Source: Treponema sp. UBA4307
GTDB taxonomy: Bacteria; Spirochaetota; Spirochaetia; Treponematales; Treponemataceae
Direction: 5' to 3'
NCBI GenBank assembly: GCA_002394685.1
Contig: DGUP01000055.1
Span: forward strand, 1-64,000
DNA length: 64,000 bases
Both the position numbers and the translations under genes were made by a program. The notes below the pieces were generated by a model. That model was not told the origin of the DNA. It did no database searches and saw only the letters and a program-made list of their open reading frames with translations. The first letter of the stretch is position 1, and every line of letters begins with the position of its first letter. Positions 1 to 7,196 of this stretch are shown one piece after another.

Positions 1-104
1 TTTTTTGATAAATACAATAATTTTCAAAACTCGACATTCGGGCTAAATAAACACTTTTGCTGCAAAGTTTGTAGATTATTGATTGAAGTGTGAAGTGTGA
101 TTTT

Positions 105-201
105 AAAACAAATAGAGACACCAGACAATAACATCATCCGGTGCCTCTACCGTCGAGTTTCCTCGACATCGGAGAGAGTTTATCAGCTTATTTACAAGCT
201 G
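105..201 (-). ncRNA. candidate ~95-nt small RNA or attenuated leader, unknown family
   Basis: The minus strand carries a promoter at 207..235. It is followed by a hairpin (7-bp arms 183..189 and 196..202), a second hairpin capped by a GAAA tetraloop (6-bp arms 152..157 and 162..167, extended by CTCT/AGAG pairing), and a 10-bp hairpin with two G-U pairs (115..124 with 138..147) followed by a T-rich tract. The last resembles an intrinsic terminator, so the unit could end near 105 as a free RNA or act as an attenuated leader for a gene beyond the left edge. The AGAGG at the base of hairpin 2 is also part of the terminator arm, so the two could compete. It did not match SRP RNA, 6S RNA or the common riboswitches I know. 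Positions 1..104 hold no convincing complete gene. Confidence 0.5.
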
Positions 202-206
202 ACACT

Positions 207-235
207 ACTATCCTATATTTCAGGATTTATGTCAA
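207..235 (-). promoter_or_regulatory. sigma70-type promoter of the candidate small RNA
   Basis: On the minus strand TTGACA (230..235) is separated by 17 bp from GATAGT (207..212). The expected start of transcription is near 200, at the base of the first hairpin. Confidence 0.6.
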
Positions 236-263
236 GGTCAAATTTAAAAAAAACGAAAAAAAA

Positions 264-300
264 TTAAAAAAAAAGACCCCCTGAATAATCAGAAGGTCTT
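264..300 (-). terminator. intrinsic terminator after the 75-residue protein gene
   Basis: AAGACC at one end pairs with GGTCTT at the other (273..300), with CTGA/TCAG pairing inside. A long run of U on the minus strand follows. It closes the leftward transcription unit that includes yraN. Confidence 0.8.
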
Positions 301-338
301 CCAAAAATAGATAAGTTTTCCCACCAGAGCATTAGCCC

Positions 339-566
339 TTACATCGTTAAAAAATCAGCAGTATTACCTGTTACGCTTTTATTATCAACAATATGCCTGC
401 TCATAATCACTGCGATTCTGTCAATGGCATACTCCAGATAACTTTCGTCCCGGATTTTACGCTGTAATTCTAATATTCGCGGAGAAACCCCACCCTCCAT
501 GCTGCATCCCACAATTTCATCCCTTGACAGCATAGATTTTGTAACTGTTGTCTTTGAACCCGGCAT
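339..566 (-). CDS. hypothetical protein, 75 aa
   Basis: A short soluble protein with no signal peptide or membrane segment. It starts 3 bp downstream of the yraN stop, so the two are almost certainly co-transcribed, and a terminator follows. A stretch rich in charged residues (LELQRKIRDESYLEYAIDRI, about residues 32-51) should be helical and amphipathic. The phrase 'YAIDRIAVIMSRHIV' would suit a small helical adaptor. I do not recognise the family. The position at the end of the translation/FlhB-like cluster is probably conserved in treponemes, but the sequence gives no function. Confidence 0.65.
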   Translation of the reverse strand: MPGSKTTVTKSMLSRDEIVGCSMEGGVSPRILELQRKIRDESYLEYAIDRIAVIMSRHIVDNKSVTGNTADFLTM

Positions 567-569
567 TAT

Positions 570-953
570 TTACTCCACAAAAGCATTAATAATGTGATGA
601 ACAGGTTCCAGCCCCGGAACATCCAAAGCAAGCACATCAAATCTGATGTACTCGTTACTATATTCTCGATGTTTTTTAAGGTAACATTTAGCAGTTTTCA
701 CAATCTTTTGTCTTTTTCTTTCATTTAATTCAACGGCAAGAGTATCAACATCTCCTCCAGGGAGACTTTTAACCTCTACAAATACCAGAAAAGGTCTTTT
801 TTCCACTTTCTGCCAGGCAATTATGTCAATTTCACCTTCCCTTATCCTGAAGTTTCTATCAATAATCTGATAACCATTGTCAATGAGGTAAGAACATGCC
901 CTGCTTTCCCCGGCAAGACCTTTATCATGAGTAGAAATACTTTTTTTATACAT
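570..953 (-). CDS. yraN: YraN/UPF0102 family endonuclease-like protein
   Basis: A small (127 aa) member of the UPF0102 family, which has a restriction-endonuclease-like fold. The hallmark residues are visible: an N-terminal GxxGE (residues 12-16), REGEIDII with Asp43, then FVEVKS with Glu60 and Lys62, equivalent to the D-(E/Q)xK nuclease core. The biological role of the family is unsettled (Holliday-junction or damaged-DNA processing has been suggested). I chose ATG at 953 over the in-frame TTG at 971 because a TATAAT -10 box sits at 961..966, between the two, and the N-terminus then aligns with the family. This start gives an mRNA with essentially no leader. A TTG start would instead have to be read from an upstream transcript. 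Confidence 0.85.
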   Translation of the reverse strand: MYKKSISTHDKGLAGESRACSYLIDNGYQIIDRNFRIREGEIDIIAWQKVEKRPFLVFVEVKSLPGGDVDTLAVELNERKRQKIVKTAKCYLKKHREYSNEYIRFDVLALDVPGLEPVHHIINAFVE

Positions 954-960
954 AAAGGCT

Positions 961-989
961 ATTATAAACAAAGAGAAGGGGCGTGTAAT
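961..989 (-). promoter_or_regulatory. promoter of yraN, predicted leaderless
   Basis: ATTACA (984..989), 17-bp spacer, perfect TATAAT (961..966) on the minus strand. Only 7 nt separate the -10 box from the ATG at 953, so transcription should begin at or next to the start codon. Confidence 0.55.
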
Positions 990-1040
990 TAAAGCATTAC
1001 TTTAATTACTCAGATTTTCCCGAAAATATGTTCAGAAGGA

Positions 1041-1073
1041 TAAAAAAAAAGCCCCTGCAAGATGCAAAGGCTT
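1041..1073 (-). terminator. intrinsic terminator after the acidic-tail protein gene
   Basis: The stem pairs AAGCC..TGCA with TGCA..GGCTT (1049..1073, one mismatch) around a 3-nt loop, and the transcript continues into eight or more U. It ends the FliK-like/FlhB-like operon before the yraN promoter. Confidence 0.85.
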
Positions 1074-1081
1074 CATAATGA

Positions 1082-1474
1082 TTAAACTTCTTCCAGTTCC
1101 TCAAGTTCTTCCAGTTCTTCAATATCATCGTCAGAAGAAGTAGAAGTTGCAGAATTAAAACTACTCTGCGCTGGAGAAGATGTTAAATACTCGTCTTCAT
1201 CATCATTGGTGACCCCAAAGTCCCCCAGATTAACGTTTTCAAATTCAACACGGTCCTTTTTATGACCGACAGTTGCCATTCTTGCAGTATCTGTTTCATG
1301 ACCACCAGAGAGCAGATAGGGAACATTCCACCTTGTAAGACAGGCCACGTGATAAGGTTTGGCGGCCTTATTCTTTACGAGAAAAAGATTTTCTCCATCA
1401 TCAAAGTAAACATCATCTGTAAAGGCAACCCCTTCCTTGATTCTGTTACAATTGATTTTATTAAGAAGACTCAT
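1082..1474 (-). CDS. hypothetical protein with acidic Glu-Leu repeat tail, 130 aa
   Basis: The first ~75 residues look like a folded beta-rich domain ('VYFDDGENLFLVKN', 'RWNVPYLLSGG'). They are followed by a low-complexity Ser/Asp-rich linker and a C-terminus of tandem EEL triplets (about residues 118-130). No signal peptide or membrane segment is seen. The start overlaps the end of the FlhB-like gene by 14 bp, which suggests translational coupling. A terminator follows directly. I do not recognise the family. The position beside FlhB-like and FliK-like genes hints at a link to flagellar export, but this is inference from neighbours only. Confidence 0.65.
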   Translation of the reverse strand: MSLLNKINCNRIKEGVAFTDDVYFDDGENLFLVKNKAAKPYHVACLTRWNVPYLLSGGHETDTARMATVGHKKDRVEFENVNLGDFGVTNDDEDEYLTSSPAQSSFNSATSTSSDDDIEELEELEELEEV

Positions 1475-1736
1475 TTTTATTCTTCCATCCTTCAGCTTTT
1501 GTTATATAAGCAAATATTGACGCCACTGCCATCCAGGTTTCCTCTGGAATACACTGCCCTACACTGGACAAAGAAAGTACATTTACAAGTTCAGGATCCT
1601 TTACGACAGGGATATTATTATCTTCAGCAATTTCCAGCATTCTGGCTGCCAGAAAACCACTTTCCTTTGCAGTAATGAAGGGAGCATCAGCGTCTTTGGG
1701 ATATTTTAACGCTACAGCTTTATTTACTTTATCCAT
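1461..1736 (-). CDS. FlhB C-terminal domain-like protein (YlqH type)
   Basis: A 91-residue stand-alone relative of the cytoplasmic C-terminal domain of FlhB/YscU export-switch proteins. The pattern 'KAVALKY...APFITAKESGFLAARMLEIAEDNNIPVVKDPELVNVL' matches that domain, including the region after the autocleavage site. The NPTH cleavage motif and the membrane domain are absent. Stand-alone copies (YlqH in Bacillus) occur with a FliK-like partner, and here the FliK-like gene lies 17 bp upstream. It may modulate flagellar secretion specificity, though its true role is not established. It is part of an operon with the genes on both sides. Confidence 0.8.
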   Translation of the reverse strand: MDKVNKAVALKYPKDADAPFITAKESGFLAARMLEIAEDNNIPVVKDPELVNVLSLSSVGQCIPEETWMAVASIFAYITKAEGWKNKNESS

Positions 1737-1753
1737 ATTAAGATGACAAAAAA

Positions 1754-2839
1754 TCAGGCCTGACAGTTAACACCCCTGGGGTATTCATCTGCTGCACAAA
1801 GGCCTTCTATAAAAGCAGAGGTGGAATAGGTTACTGGCACAGAATCTGCCAGGTTCATGCCGGAACGAAGCAATTCTCCAAGCCGTCTTTCCTCATGTGA
1901 AATATTCTGGGACAAAAGCGGCGGTAATGTACAGAACCGAACTTCCTTTACCTTGCCTGCATTATAATATAATACAAAATCATATTTTTTCAAATTAATT
2001 TTTACACTAATTTCAATTTTTTCTGTTTGATTTAAATCTGAATCAATTAAAATCCGCAGTATTCCCCTGAATTCATCTTTATTCTTTGAATCCATTAAAT
2101 CCGGCTGCCAGGTAAAAGGCAAAAAACACCAGTGATGCCTGCCATTTTTAATCTGATTTACAAGAGTTAAGAGACCGGGCTTATTTTTCTTAAAATTCTG
2201 ACTTGATTCTTCAGGAAAAAGTCTGGCAAGAAAGGATTGTTCAAAAGACGTACTTTCTGCCGGATTATTTTTATCCCCTTCATTTCCAGAAAAATCCCCC
2301 CTATCCTCAAAATCTAAAAGAGATAAAAGAGCCTGAATGGTGTTTTCATCCCCATCTATTCCTTTTTCAAGAAGGAGGGCTGCAATTTCAGCGGCTTTTT
2401 TTTCTTTTCCAGGAAATTTCTTAGCCAGGAGAGCGGCCCGGTTCATAATACTTTTATCGATCTTAAGGCCGGACTGCTGCATAAACTGGAGAAGTTTTAA
2501 TGTTATCCCGTCATTGCCCAATCCAAGGGAAAATAATTCCTGTTCCAGAAGTGAAGTATTTTTTACAGTGGACTCAGCAGCCAGATTTTCCCTGTTTTCA
2601 GGTATGAGGGTTACAGCTTCTTTCTGTAAAAGAATCTGAGCCTTAAAACTCTGTCCCGGAAGCAGTACATTCTTACTGCTCACATTAAAACGGTTTCCTC
2701 CAAAAGAAACCTGATATTTTCCTCCCCCTAAATCTTCCAGAACCCTTACAAAAACACGGCTTCCATTTTCCAGCGAACTGGAATAGGTTCCCTGAGTAAG
2801 ATTTTGAGTCTGAATAAAATGAATCTCTGGTCCTGCCAT
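1754..2839 (-). CDS. FliK-like hook-length-control-related protein (YlqG type)
   Basis: A 361-residue protein with a beta-rich N-terminus (about 1-60), a middle low-complexity and helical region, and a C-terminal domain (about 225-320, 'FTWQPDLMDSK...ISVKINLKKYDFVLYY...KEVRFCTLPPLL') that resembles the FliK C-terminal core. The downstream neighbour is a stand-alone FlhB C-terminal domain, the natural partner of FliK, which supports the call. Bacillus has the same pair (ylqG-ylqH) near rplS-trmD. It lacks the usual FliK Pro/Gln-rich ruler. The ATG at 2839 has no Shine-Dalgarno but sits 6 nt after a -10 box, so the mRNA is probably leaderless. Confidence 0.7.
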   Translation of the reverse strand: MAGPEIHFIQTQNLTQGTYSSSLENGSRVFVRVLEDLGGGKYQVSFGGNRFNVSSKNVLLPGQSFKAQILLQKEAVTLIPENRENLAAESTVKNTSLLEQELFSLGLGNDGITLKLLQFMQQSGLKIDKSIMNRAALLAKKFPGKEKKAAEIAALLLEKGIDGDENTIQALLSLLDFEDRGDFSGNEGDKNNPAESTSFEQSFLARLFPEESSQNFKKNKPGLLTLVNQIKNGRHHWCFLPFTWQPDLMDSKNKDEFRGILRILIDSDLNQTEKIEISVKINLKKYDFVLYYNAGKVKEVRFCTLPPLLSQNISHEERRLGELLRSGMNLADSVPVTYSTSAFIEGLCAADEYPRGVNCQA

Positions 2840-2845
2840 ACATAT

Positions 2846-2874
2846 TTTATAAAGAGGATTTGAGGGATTTACAA
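2846..2874 (-). promoter_or_regulatory. promoter of the FliK-like operon, predicted leaderless
   Basis: TTGTAA (2869..2874), 17 bp, TATAAA (2846..2851) on the minus strand. The gene start at 2839 follows the -10 box by 6 nt. The promoter lies just past the rplS terminator, which separates the two units. Confidence 0.6.
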
Positions 2875-2904
2875 GGTCATTTTATCGTATATAAACGATT
2901 TTAA

Positions 2905-2941
2905 ATAAAAAAAACCGGACTCTGAAAAAGAATCCGGTTTT
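2905..2941 (-). terminator. intrinsic terminator after rplS
   Basis: AAAACCGGA pairs with TCCGGTTTT (2911..2941) and is followed by U on the minus strand. It ends the rpsP-to-rplS operon. Confidence 0.9.
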
Positions 2942-2970
2942 CTGCAATTCAGACTCAGCCTGTCAGCAAA

Positions 2971-3441
2971 TTATTTTGCTTTCTTTGCTGCTTCTGCTGC
3001 TGCAAGTTCGTCCTTAATTTCGCTCTTAAGGTTTGCTTCCTGCTGATCAGCTGCTTTTGCTGCTGCTCTTGAAGCTGCAACACGTGCGTTTGCCTTAGGT
3101 CCGATAAGTTCCTTAATCTTGGCAGCCTTACCAACCTTTTCACGTACGTAGTAAATCTTTGAGCGGCGTACTTTACCTGGGCGAACAATTTCAACCTTAA
3201 GTACACGTGGGCTGTTTACTGGGAATACACGTTCAACACCTACACCGTAGCTTTCCTTACGTACAGTGAATGTCTTACGAGCACCGCTATTCTTGATGCA
3301 GAGAACGAGACCTTCGTAGATCTGGATACGCTTTGTTTTACCTTCGATAATTTCGAAGTGAACCTTAACTGTATCGCCTACCTGGAAAGTCAAAGCATTT
3401 TCTTTCTTCTGCTGTTCTTCAATAGTCTTAATAAGATCCAT
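2971..3441 (-). CDS. rplS: 50S ribosomal protein L19
   Basis: L19 lies at the 30S-50S interface of the ribosome. The canonical domain covers about residues 1-118, with 'FQVGDTVKVHFEIIEGKTKRIQIYEGLV', 'TFTVRKESYGVGVERVFPVNSP' and 'GKVRRSKIYYVRE' all recognisable. The protein is 156 aa, about 40 longer than the usual ~115, because of an Ala/Lys/Glu-rich helical tail from about residue 120 to the end. It starts 1 bp after the trmD stop and is the last gene of the operon, followed by a terminator. The tail composition (Ala-Lys repeats) is typical of flexible ribosomal extensions. Confidence 0.97.
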   Translation of the reverse strand: MDLIKTIEEQQKKENALTFQVGDTVKVHFEIIEGKTKRIQIYEGLVLCIKNSGARKTFTVRKESYGVGVERVFPVNSPRVLKVEIVRPGKVRRSKIYYVREKVGKAAKIKELIGPKANARVAASRAAAKAADQQEANLKSEIKDELAAAEAAKKAK

Positions 3442-3442
3442 T

Positions 3443-4261
3443 CTATTTCTCCTGGTTATTGCGGGCGGCCCTAGCTCTCATAGATCTAAGCTGCCTGCTT
3501 TTCTTACGGTCATTTTTGTATGTAACAAAGTCCGTAAGTTCTTCGATCATTTTTTCTGCCTCAATGGAAAGAGTACCATTTTCTCTAGCCTTTGCAATCA
3601 AATCAGGACGATTGCGCAGTGTCTTTTGAAGGCTCTTTCTAAGGCGCCACTTTCGGATTTCTTCGTGGTTACCGCTGGTTAAAACCTCCGGTACAGCCAT
3701 GCCCTTATATACACTTGGCCTTGTATACTGGGGATATTCCAAAAGTCCGTCAGAAAAACTTTCTTCGTCCAGAGATTCTTCCGTGATTACTCCATCTACC
3801 AGACGATAAATGGCATCTACCATTACAGTAGCTGCAAGTTCTCCGCTGGACATTACATAATCTCCAATGGAAATCTCTTCATCAACGTAAGTATCAATTA
3901 TACGCTGGTCTATACCTTCGTAACGACCGCATACAAAGACAATCTCTTCTTTCTGACTAAGTTCTAAAGCTTTTTTTTGAGTAAAAGGCTTACCGCTGGG
4001 CGTAACATAAATAACATGTTTCGTCTTTTTGTAAGCTTCAACTGAATCCAAAGCTTTTCCTAAAGGTTCCGGTAACAAAAGTTGTCCGGCTCCTCCGCCA
4101 TAGGTTGCATCATCACATGTGTGGTGTCTATCCAGGGCAAAATCCCTGATATTAACCAAATCGTAGGCAATAATTCCCCGTTCTACCGCCTTAGCCATGA
4201 TCGAACTTTCAAAAAAAGCCCGGGGTATTTCGGGAAACAAGGTCAGCACAGTAAATTTCAT
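3443..4261 (-). CDS. trmD: tRNA (guanine-N1)-methyltransferase
   Basis: TrmD uses S-adenosylmethionine to methylate G37 next to the anticodon and so prevents +1 frameshifting. SPOUT knot-fold landmarks are clear: 'FTVLTLFPEIPRAFFESS' at the N-terminus, 'YGGGAGQLLLPEP', 'VFVCGRYEGIDQRI' and 'EISIGDYVMSSGELAA' in the cofactor knot, and the C-terminal 'LLEYPQYTRP...VLTSGNHEEIRKWR'. The length of 272 aa includes a basic Arg/Lys-rich tail of about 25 residues beyond the usual end. It lies in the conserved order rimM-trmD-rplS, 5 bp after rimM. Confidence 0.97.
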   Translation of the reverse strand: MKFTVLTLFPEIPRAFFESSIMAKAVERGIIAYDLVNIRDFALDRHHTCDDATYGGGAGQLLLPEPLGKALDSVEAYKKTKHVIYVTPSGKPFTQKKALELSQKEEIVFVCGRYEGIDQRIIDTYVDEEISIGDYVMSSGELAATVMVDAIYRLVDGVITEESLDEESFSDGLLEYPQYTRPSVYKGMAVPEVLTSGNHEEIRKWRLRKSLQKTLRNRPDLIAKARENGTLSIEAEKMIEELTDFVTYKNDRKKSRQLRSMRARAARNNQEK

Positions 4262-4266
4262 TGGAG

Positions 4267-4845
4267 TTACTCCAGAATCCAGAGGTGCATCAGCTGCATC
4301 ATTTTAGCATCTACATCAACTTTGCCAATAAACTGATCCTTGAATGGTACAAAAACCTTTCTGGGATTGTGATTTTTGTCAAACTTAACGTTGTCAGCTA
4401 AAAGCGTAGAGCTCTCGGACAGCAAAATCTCAACGAGATAACCTGATCCGCCTTCCATTACGTTTGTGACTGTTCCGACAGTATTTTCTGCCGTTGCGGT
4501 ACCACCCGCTGCATCACTATAAAACACAGACAAACCTTTAAGGTCTTCTATGTACCACTCACCCTTCTGCAGAGGATGTGCGTATTTGCGGGGAACTACG
4601 ATCTCCCACCTGTTGTATTTTGCAGCTTCTTCAGGTGAATTGATCCCTGCCAGTTTCATATACAGAGTTCCAGTACCAGGAGCTACTTCTTCAACTTTGA
4701 AGACCTTGCTCGTACTTCCATCTGTTAAAGTCACTTCTTCCATACGTTCAAAATGTTCGTACTCGCCGGAAGTGCTTTCTACCTTAAACTCGCCCGCTAC
4801 TCCATGTGTTCCGCGGACAATTCCAACAACAAACTGCTCTGTCAT
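4267..4845 (-). CDS. rimM: 16S rRNA processing protein RimM
   Basis: RimM helps mature the 30S subunit head and binds S19. The N-terminal domain opens with 'FVVGIVRGTHGVAGEFKVE', the family signature. The PRC-barrel domain includes 'EWYIEDLKGLSVF' and 'FVPFKDQFIGKVDVDAKMM'. At 192 aa it is slightly longer than average. The start codon overlaps the khpA stop by 1 nt (TGATG), so translation is probably coupled. Confidence 0.93.
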   Translation of the reverse strand: MTEQFVVGIVRGTHGVAGEFKVESTSGEYEHFERMEEVTLTDGSTSKVFKVEEVAPGTGTLYMKLAGINSPEEAAKYNRWEIVVPRKYAHPLQKGEWYIEDLKGLSVFYSDAAGGTATAENTVGTVTNVMEGGSGYLVEILLSESSTLLADNVKFDKNHNPRKVFVPFKDQFIGKVDVDAKMMQLMHLWILE

Positions 4846-5078
4846 CAGTCCAGAATTTCCAGGCTGTAACGCTTGCCATCCTTATTAGAGGAAGCGCTCA
4901 AAACAGTGCGCAGAGCTTTTGCAATACGACCGTACTTGCCAATAACCTTGCCAATATCACCCGGAGCAACGCTTAACTGAAGTACAGGTCCACGTTCACC
5001 TTCGGTTTCTGTAACAGTGACTTGAGCTGGATCGTCGACCAATGATTTTGCGATATATTCAATCAGGTCTTTTTCCAT
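4845..5078 (-). CDS. khpA: KhpA-type KH-domain RNA-binding protein
   Basis: A single type II KH domain of 77 aa. The RNA-gripping GxxG loop is 'GKYG' within 'DIGKVIGKYGRIAKALRT'. Proteins of this kind usually lie between rpsP and rimM, as here, and in other bacteria pair with KhpB/Jag to act as global RNA chaperones. No khpB is present in this window. It starts 20 bp after rpsP with an upstream GGAG-like site and overlaps rimM by 1 nt. Confidence 0.92.
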   Translation of the reverse strand: MEKDLIEYIAKSLVDDPAQVTVTETEGERGPVLQLSVAPGDIGKVIGKYGRIAKALRTVLSASSNKDGKRYSLEILD

Positions 5079-5097
5079 GACTTGTCTCCTTTACAGT

Positions 5098-5361
5098 TTA
5101 TTTTGTGATAGCTTTTCCGTTAACAGACAAGCCGTTTACGTTAAGAATCTTCTTAACGGTTGCAGTAGGCTGAGCACCAACACCGAGCCAGTACTTTGCT
5201 CTTTCTGCGTTGAGAACAGTCTGACCTTCCGAAGCGATTGGGTGATATTCACCAATTTCTTCGATAGTTGTTCCATCGCGAGGCTTGCGTGAGTCCTGTA
5301 CTACGATACGGTAGTCTGGGCGCTTCTTTGTACCAAACCTCTTAAGTCTGATTTTAACCAT
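5098..5361 (-). CDS. rpsP: 30S ribosomal protein S16
   Basis: S16 (87 aa) with the family opening MVKIRLKRFGTKKRPDYRIVV and 'DGTTIEEIGEYHP'. I chose ATG 5361 because GGAGGAA lies at 5365..5371, at the right spacing; the in-frame TTG at 5373 would put the Shine-Dalgarno inside the gene. It is the first gene of the rpsP-khpA-rimM-trmD-rplS operon. Upstream are two strong hairpins and a consensus-like promoter. Confidence 0.97.
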   Translation of the reverse strand: MVKIRLKRFGTKKRPDYRIVVQDSRKPRDGTTIEEIGEYHPIASEGQTVLNAERAKYWLGVGAQPTATVKKILNVNGLSVNGKAITK

Positions 5362-5374
5362 TGGTTCCTCCAAA

Positions 5375-5425
5375 AGGTCTTATTTTCTAAGACCTCAGAT
5401 ATAGTTATCCACACTAGACAGTGTG
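5375..5425 (-). promoter_or_regulatory. structured 5' leader of rpsP
   Basis: Two perfect hairpins lie in the untranslated leader: CACACT-AGAC-AGTGTG (5410..5425) and an 8-bp stem (5375..5382 with 5388..5395). The second begins only 4 nt upstream of the Shine-Dalgarno. Neither is followed by a U-run, so they are not terminators. Translational feedback or mRNA protection is possible but unproven. Confidence 0.5.
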
Positions 5426-5432
5426 AGCATAT

Positions 5433-5461
5433 ATAATATTGATTTAACTTACTTTAGTCAA
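5433..5461 (-). promoter_or_regulatory. rpsP operon promoter
   Basis: TTGACT (5456..5461), 17-bp spacer, TATTAT (5433..5438) on the minus strand. Confidence 0.75.
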
Positions 5462-5522
5462 TTAAAGAGGGCTTTTTTCGCCGGAAAAGAGTGATTATTT
5501 CTACTATTAAAGTAACATAACA

Positions 5523-5551
5523 TTGACAGCCATTTTTTACAGTGATAAAAT
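5523..5551 (+). promoter_or_regulatory. promoter of the SurA/PpiD-like gene
   Basis: TTGACA (5523..5528), 17 bp, TAAAAT (5546..5551). It is back-to-back with the rpsP promoter. Confidence 0.75.
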
Positions 5552-5588
5552 CTTACCACTATAATTTAACAAATGAAGGAACATTCCT

Positions 5589-7175
5589 ATGGCAAAAGAA
5601 AACGGCAAAAAAGGAAAAGTAAACGTTGGTGCTGTGATTATCCTTATAATCTCAGCTTTAGTATTTATCCCTGTTGGATCTGTAAGTATCGCTCAGCTTA
5701 TCTCTTCCAGAAAAGAAGAAGCTAATACTCCAGTATTCGGCAAATATGATGGCAAAAAGATTGCATGGGAAGCTGGTTCAGATTTTGCACAGAAAGTCAG
5801 CAATTATGCAGAAATGTACCAGAGAGCAGGCATTGACATTAATACAAATACAAATATCAGAGACTATATTTTTCAGCAGGCATATCAGGAAACAGTTGAA
5901 TCTTATGCCTATGCTGAAAAGGTAAAGAAGACCGGCTATACAGTATCAAAGAGAGCAGTTGATCATGAACTGATTAATGCATTCCTTAATACAGACGGTA
6001 ATTTCGATCAGGAAGCATATAATTCTGCTGACAAGGCAAAGCTTGCTTCTGCAAGAGAATCTATTGAAAAGGGACTGACAGCAAACCGCTATACAGATGA
6101 CCTTAACGGCTCATTCACAAAGGTAAACGGCGAATCTCTCTACGGTTCAAAGATTTCTTCAAAGGAACTTGACTTCATCTCTAAAATGGGTGCTGAAAAG
6201 CATTCTTTTGACCTGGTACAGTGGAGCACAACAGATTTACCTGAAGAAGAAGTTCTTGCATATGGAAAGGACAATGCAGACAAATTTACAAAGTATGACC
6301 TCTCAGCACTTACATTTGACAGCAGGGATACTGCAGTAAATACCCTTAAGCAGCTTAAGTCTAATGAAATCACTTTTGAAGATGCTGTAAGCCGTTCTTC
6401 ACAGATTTACATTGATTCACTTGGTAAGCTTACAAGCAACTATGCATATGCTATTGAAAATGAAATTCTCGTATCCAAAGAGGATGCTGCAGCTGTAAAA
6501 GCTCTTGAAAAAGATCAGTTGTCTGAAGTTATTGAAACAAAGCAGCCATACAGCACATCTTCAAGCTATTCAATTTTCCGCGGTGATGGTCCTGCAAAGG
6601 CAGCAGATTTCAACATTACACTTGATGCCGCTCCTGCTTCAGAAGAAGAAAGCTCAGTTCCAGAAATTCTCAAGGTTGTAAGAACATACCTTACTTCTTA
6701 TGAATCTGGTTATATTGAGAATTACTTTATCAACAAAGCAAATAAATTCCTTACAGATGCAAAAGTATCTTCATTTGATGAAGCAGCAGTTTCTGCAAAT
6801 GTTGAAAAGAAGGAAATTCCAGCATTCCCTGTTAACTACGGCAACTCAGCATTCTTTGATGTAACTCCTTCAGAGGGTGCTCTTTCTGGTGCCTCAAGAG
6901 ACGAAGCTGTTCTCAAGCAGATTTTTGCTCTTGATGTAGATCAGGTAAGTGAACCAATTGTAATCGGTTCTTACATTGCTGTCCTTAAGTGTACAGGCAT
7001 TCAGATTGAAGACCTGGCAAACATTGATCAGTCTTCATATAGCAGCACAATCCTTTCAAATGATCAGTTAAGCATGAGAACAAATCTTGATAAGGATCCA
7101 AAACACGAAAATAACTTCTGGTCAACATATATTAAGTATGTTGGTATGCCTGCAAGTTTCAGTTCAGTACAGTAA
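5589..7175 (+). CDS. membrane-anchored SurA/PpiD-like periplasmic chaperone
   Basis: A 528-residue protein with a Lys-rich cytoplasmic N-terminus and one membrane segment at about residues 13-33 ('VGAVIILIISALVFIPVGSV'). A large periplasmic part then begins with a SurA-N-like helical region ('DYIFQQAYQETVESYAYAEKVKKTGYTVSKRAVDHEL', split over about 90-130). The architecture fits PpiD/SurA chaperones that handle outer-membrane proteins leaving the Sec translocon. I see no clear parvulin (PpiC) signature, so isomerase activity is doubtful. A GAAGGA Shine-Dalgarno precedes the ATG. The next gene follows by 21 bp but has a strong hairpin over its start. Confidence 0.7.
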   Translation: MAKENGKKGKVNVGAVIILIISALVFIPVGSVSIAQLISSRKEEANTPVFGKYDGKKIAWEAGSDFAQKVSNYAEMYQRAGIDINTNTNIRDYIFQQAYQETVESYAYAEKVKKTGYTVSKRAVDHELINAFLNTDGNFDQEAYNSADKAKLASARESIEKGLTANRYTDDLNGSFTKVNGESLYGSKISSKELDFISKMGAEKHSFDLVQWSTTDLPEEEVLAYGKDNADKFTKYDLSALTFDSRDTAVNTLKQLKSNEITFEDAVSRSSQIYIDSLGKLTSNYAYAIENEILVSKEDAAAVKALEKDQLSEVIETKQPYSTSSSYSIFRGDGPAKAADFNITLDAAPASEEESSVPEILKVVRTYLTSYESGYIENYFINKANKFLTDAKVSSFDEAAVSANVEKKEIPAFPVNYGNSAFFDVTPSEGALSGASRDEAVLKQIFALDVDQVSEPIVIGSYIAVLKCTGIQIEDLANIDQSSYSSTILSNDQLSMRTNLDKDPKHENNFWSTYIKYVGMPASFSSVQ

Positions 7176-7196
7176 CAGGATTTTTGATTAATCAGA

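Noticed and set aside
1..110. A short frame on the minus strand from an ATG at 37 to the left edge
   Set aside because: Only about 12 codons are visible, with no Shine-Dalgarno; it cannot be supported, though it might be the gene behind the orphan leader.
1082..1130. Repeat of Glu-Glu-Leu codons as a possible DNA repeat array
   Set aside because: The repeat is short, stays in frame, and is explained by the acidic protein tail.
4550..4888. A 112-residue plus-strand frame
   Set aside because: It is antisense to rimM and khpA; both have diagnostic motifs.
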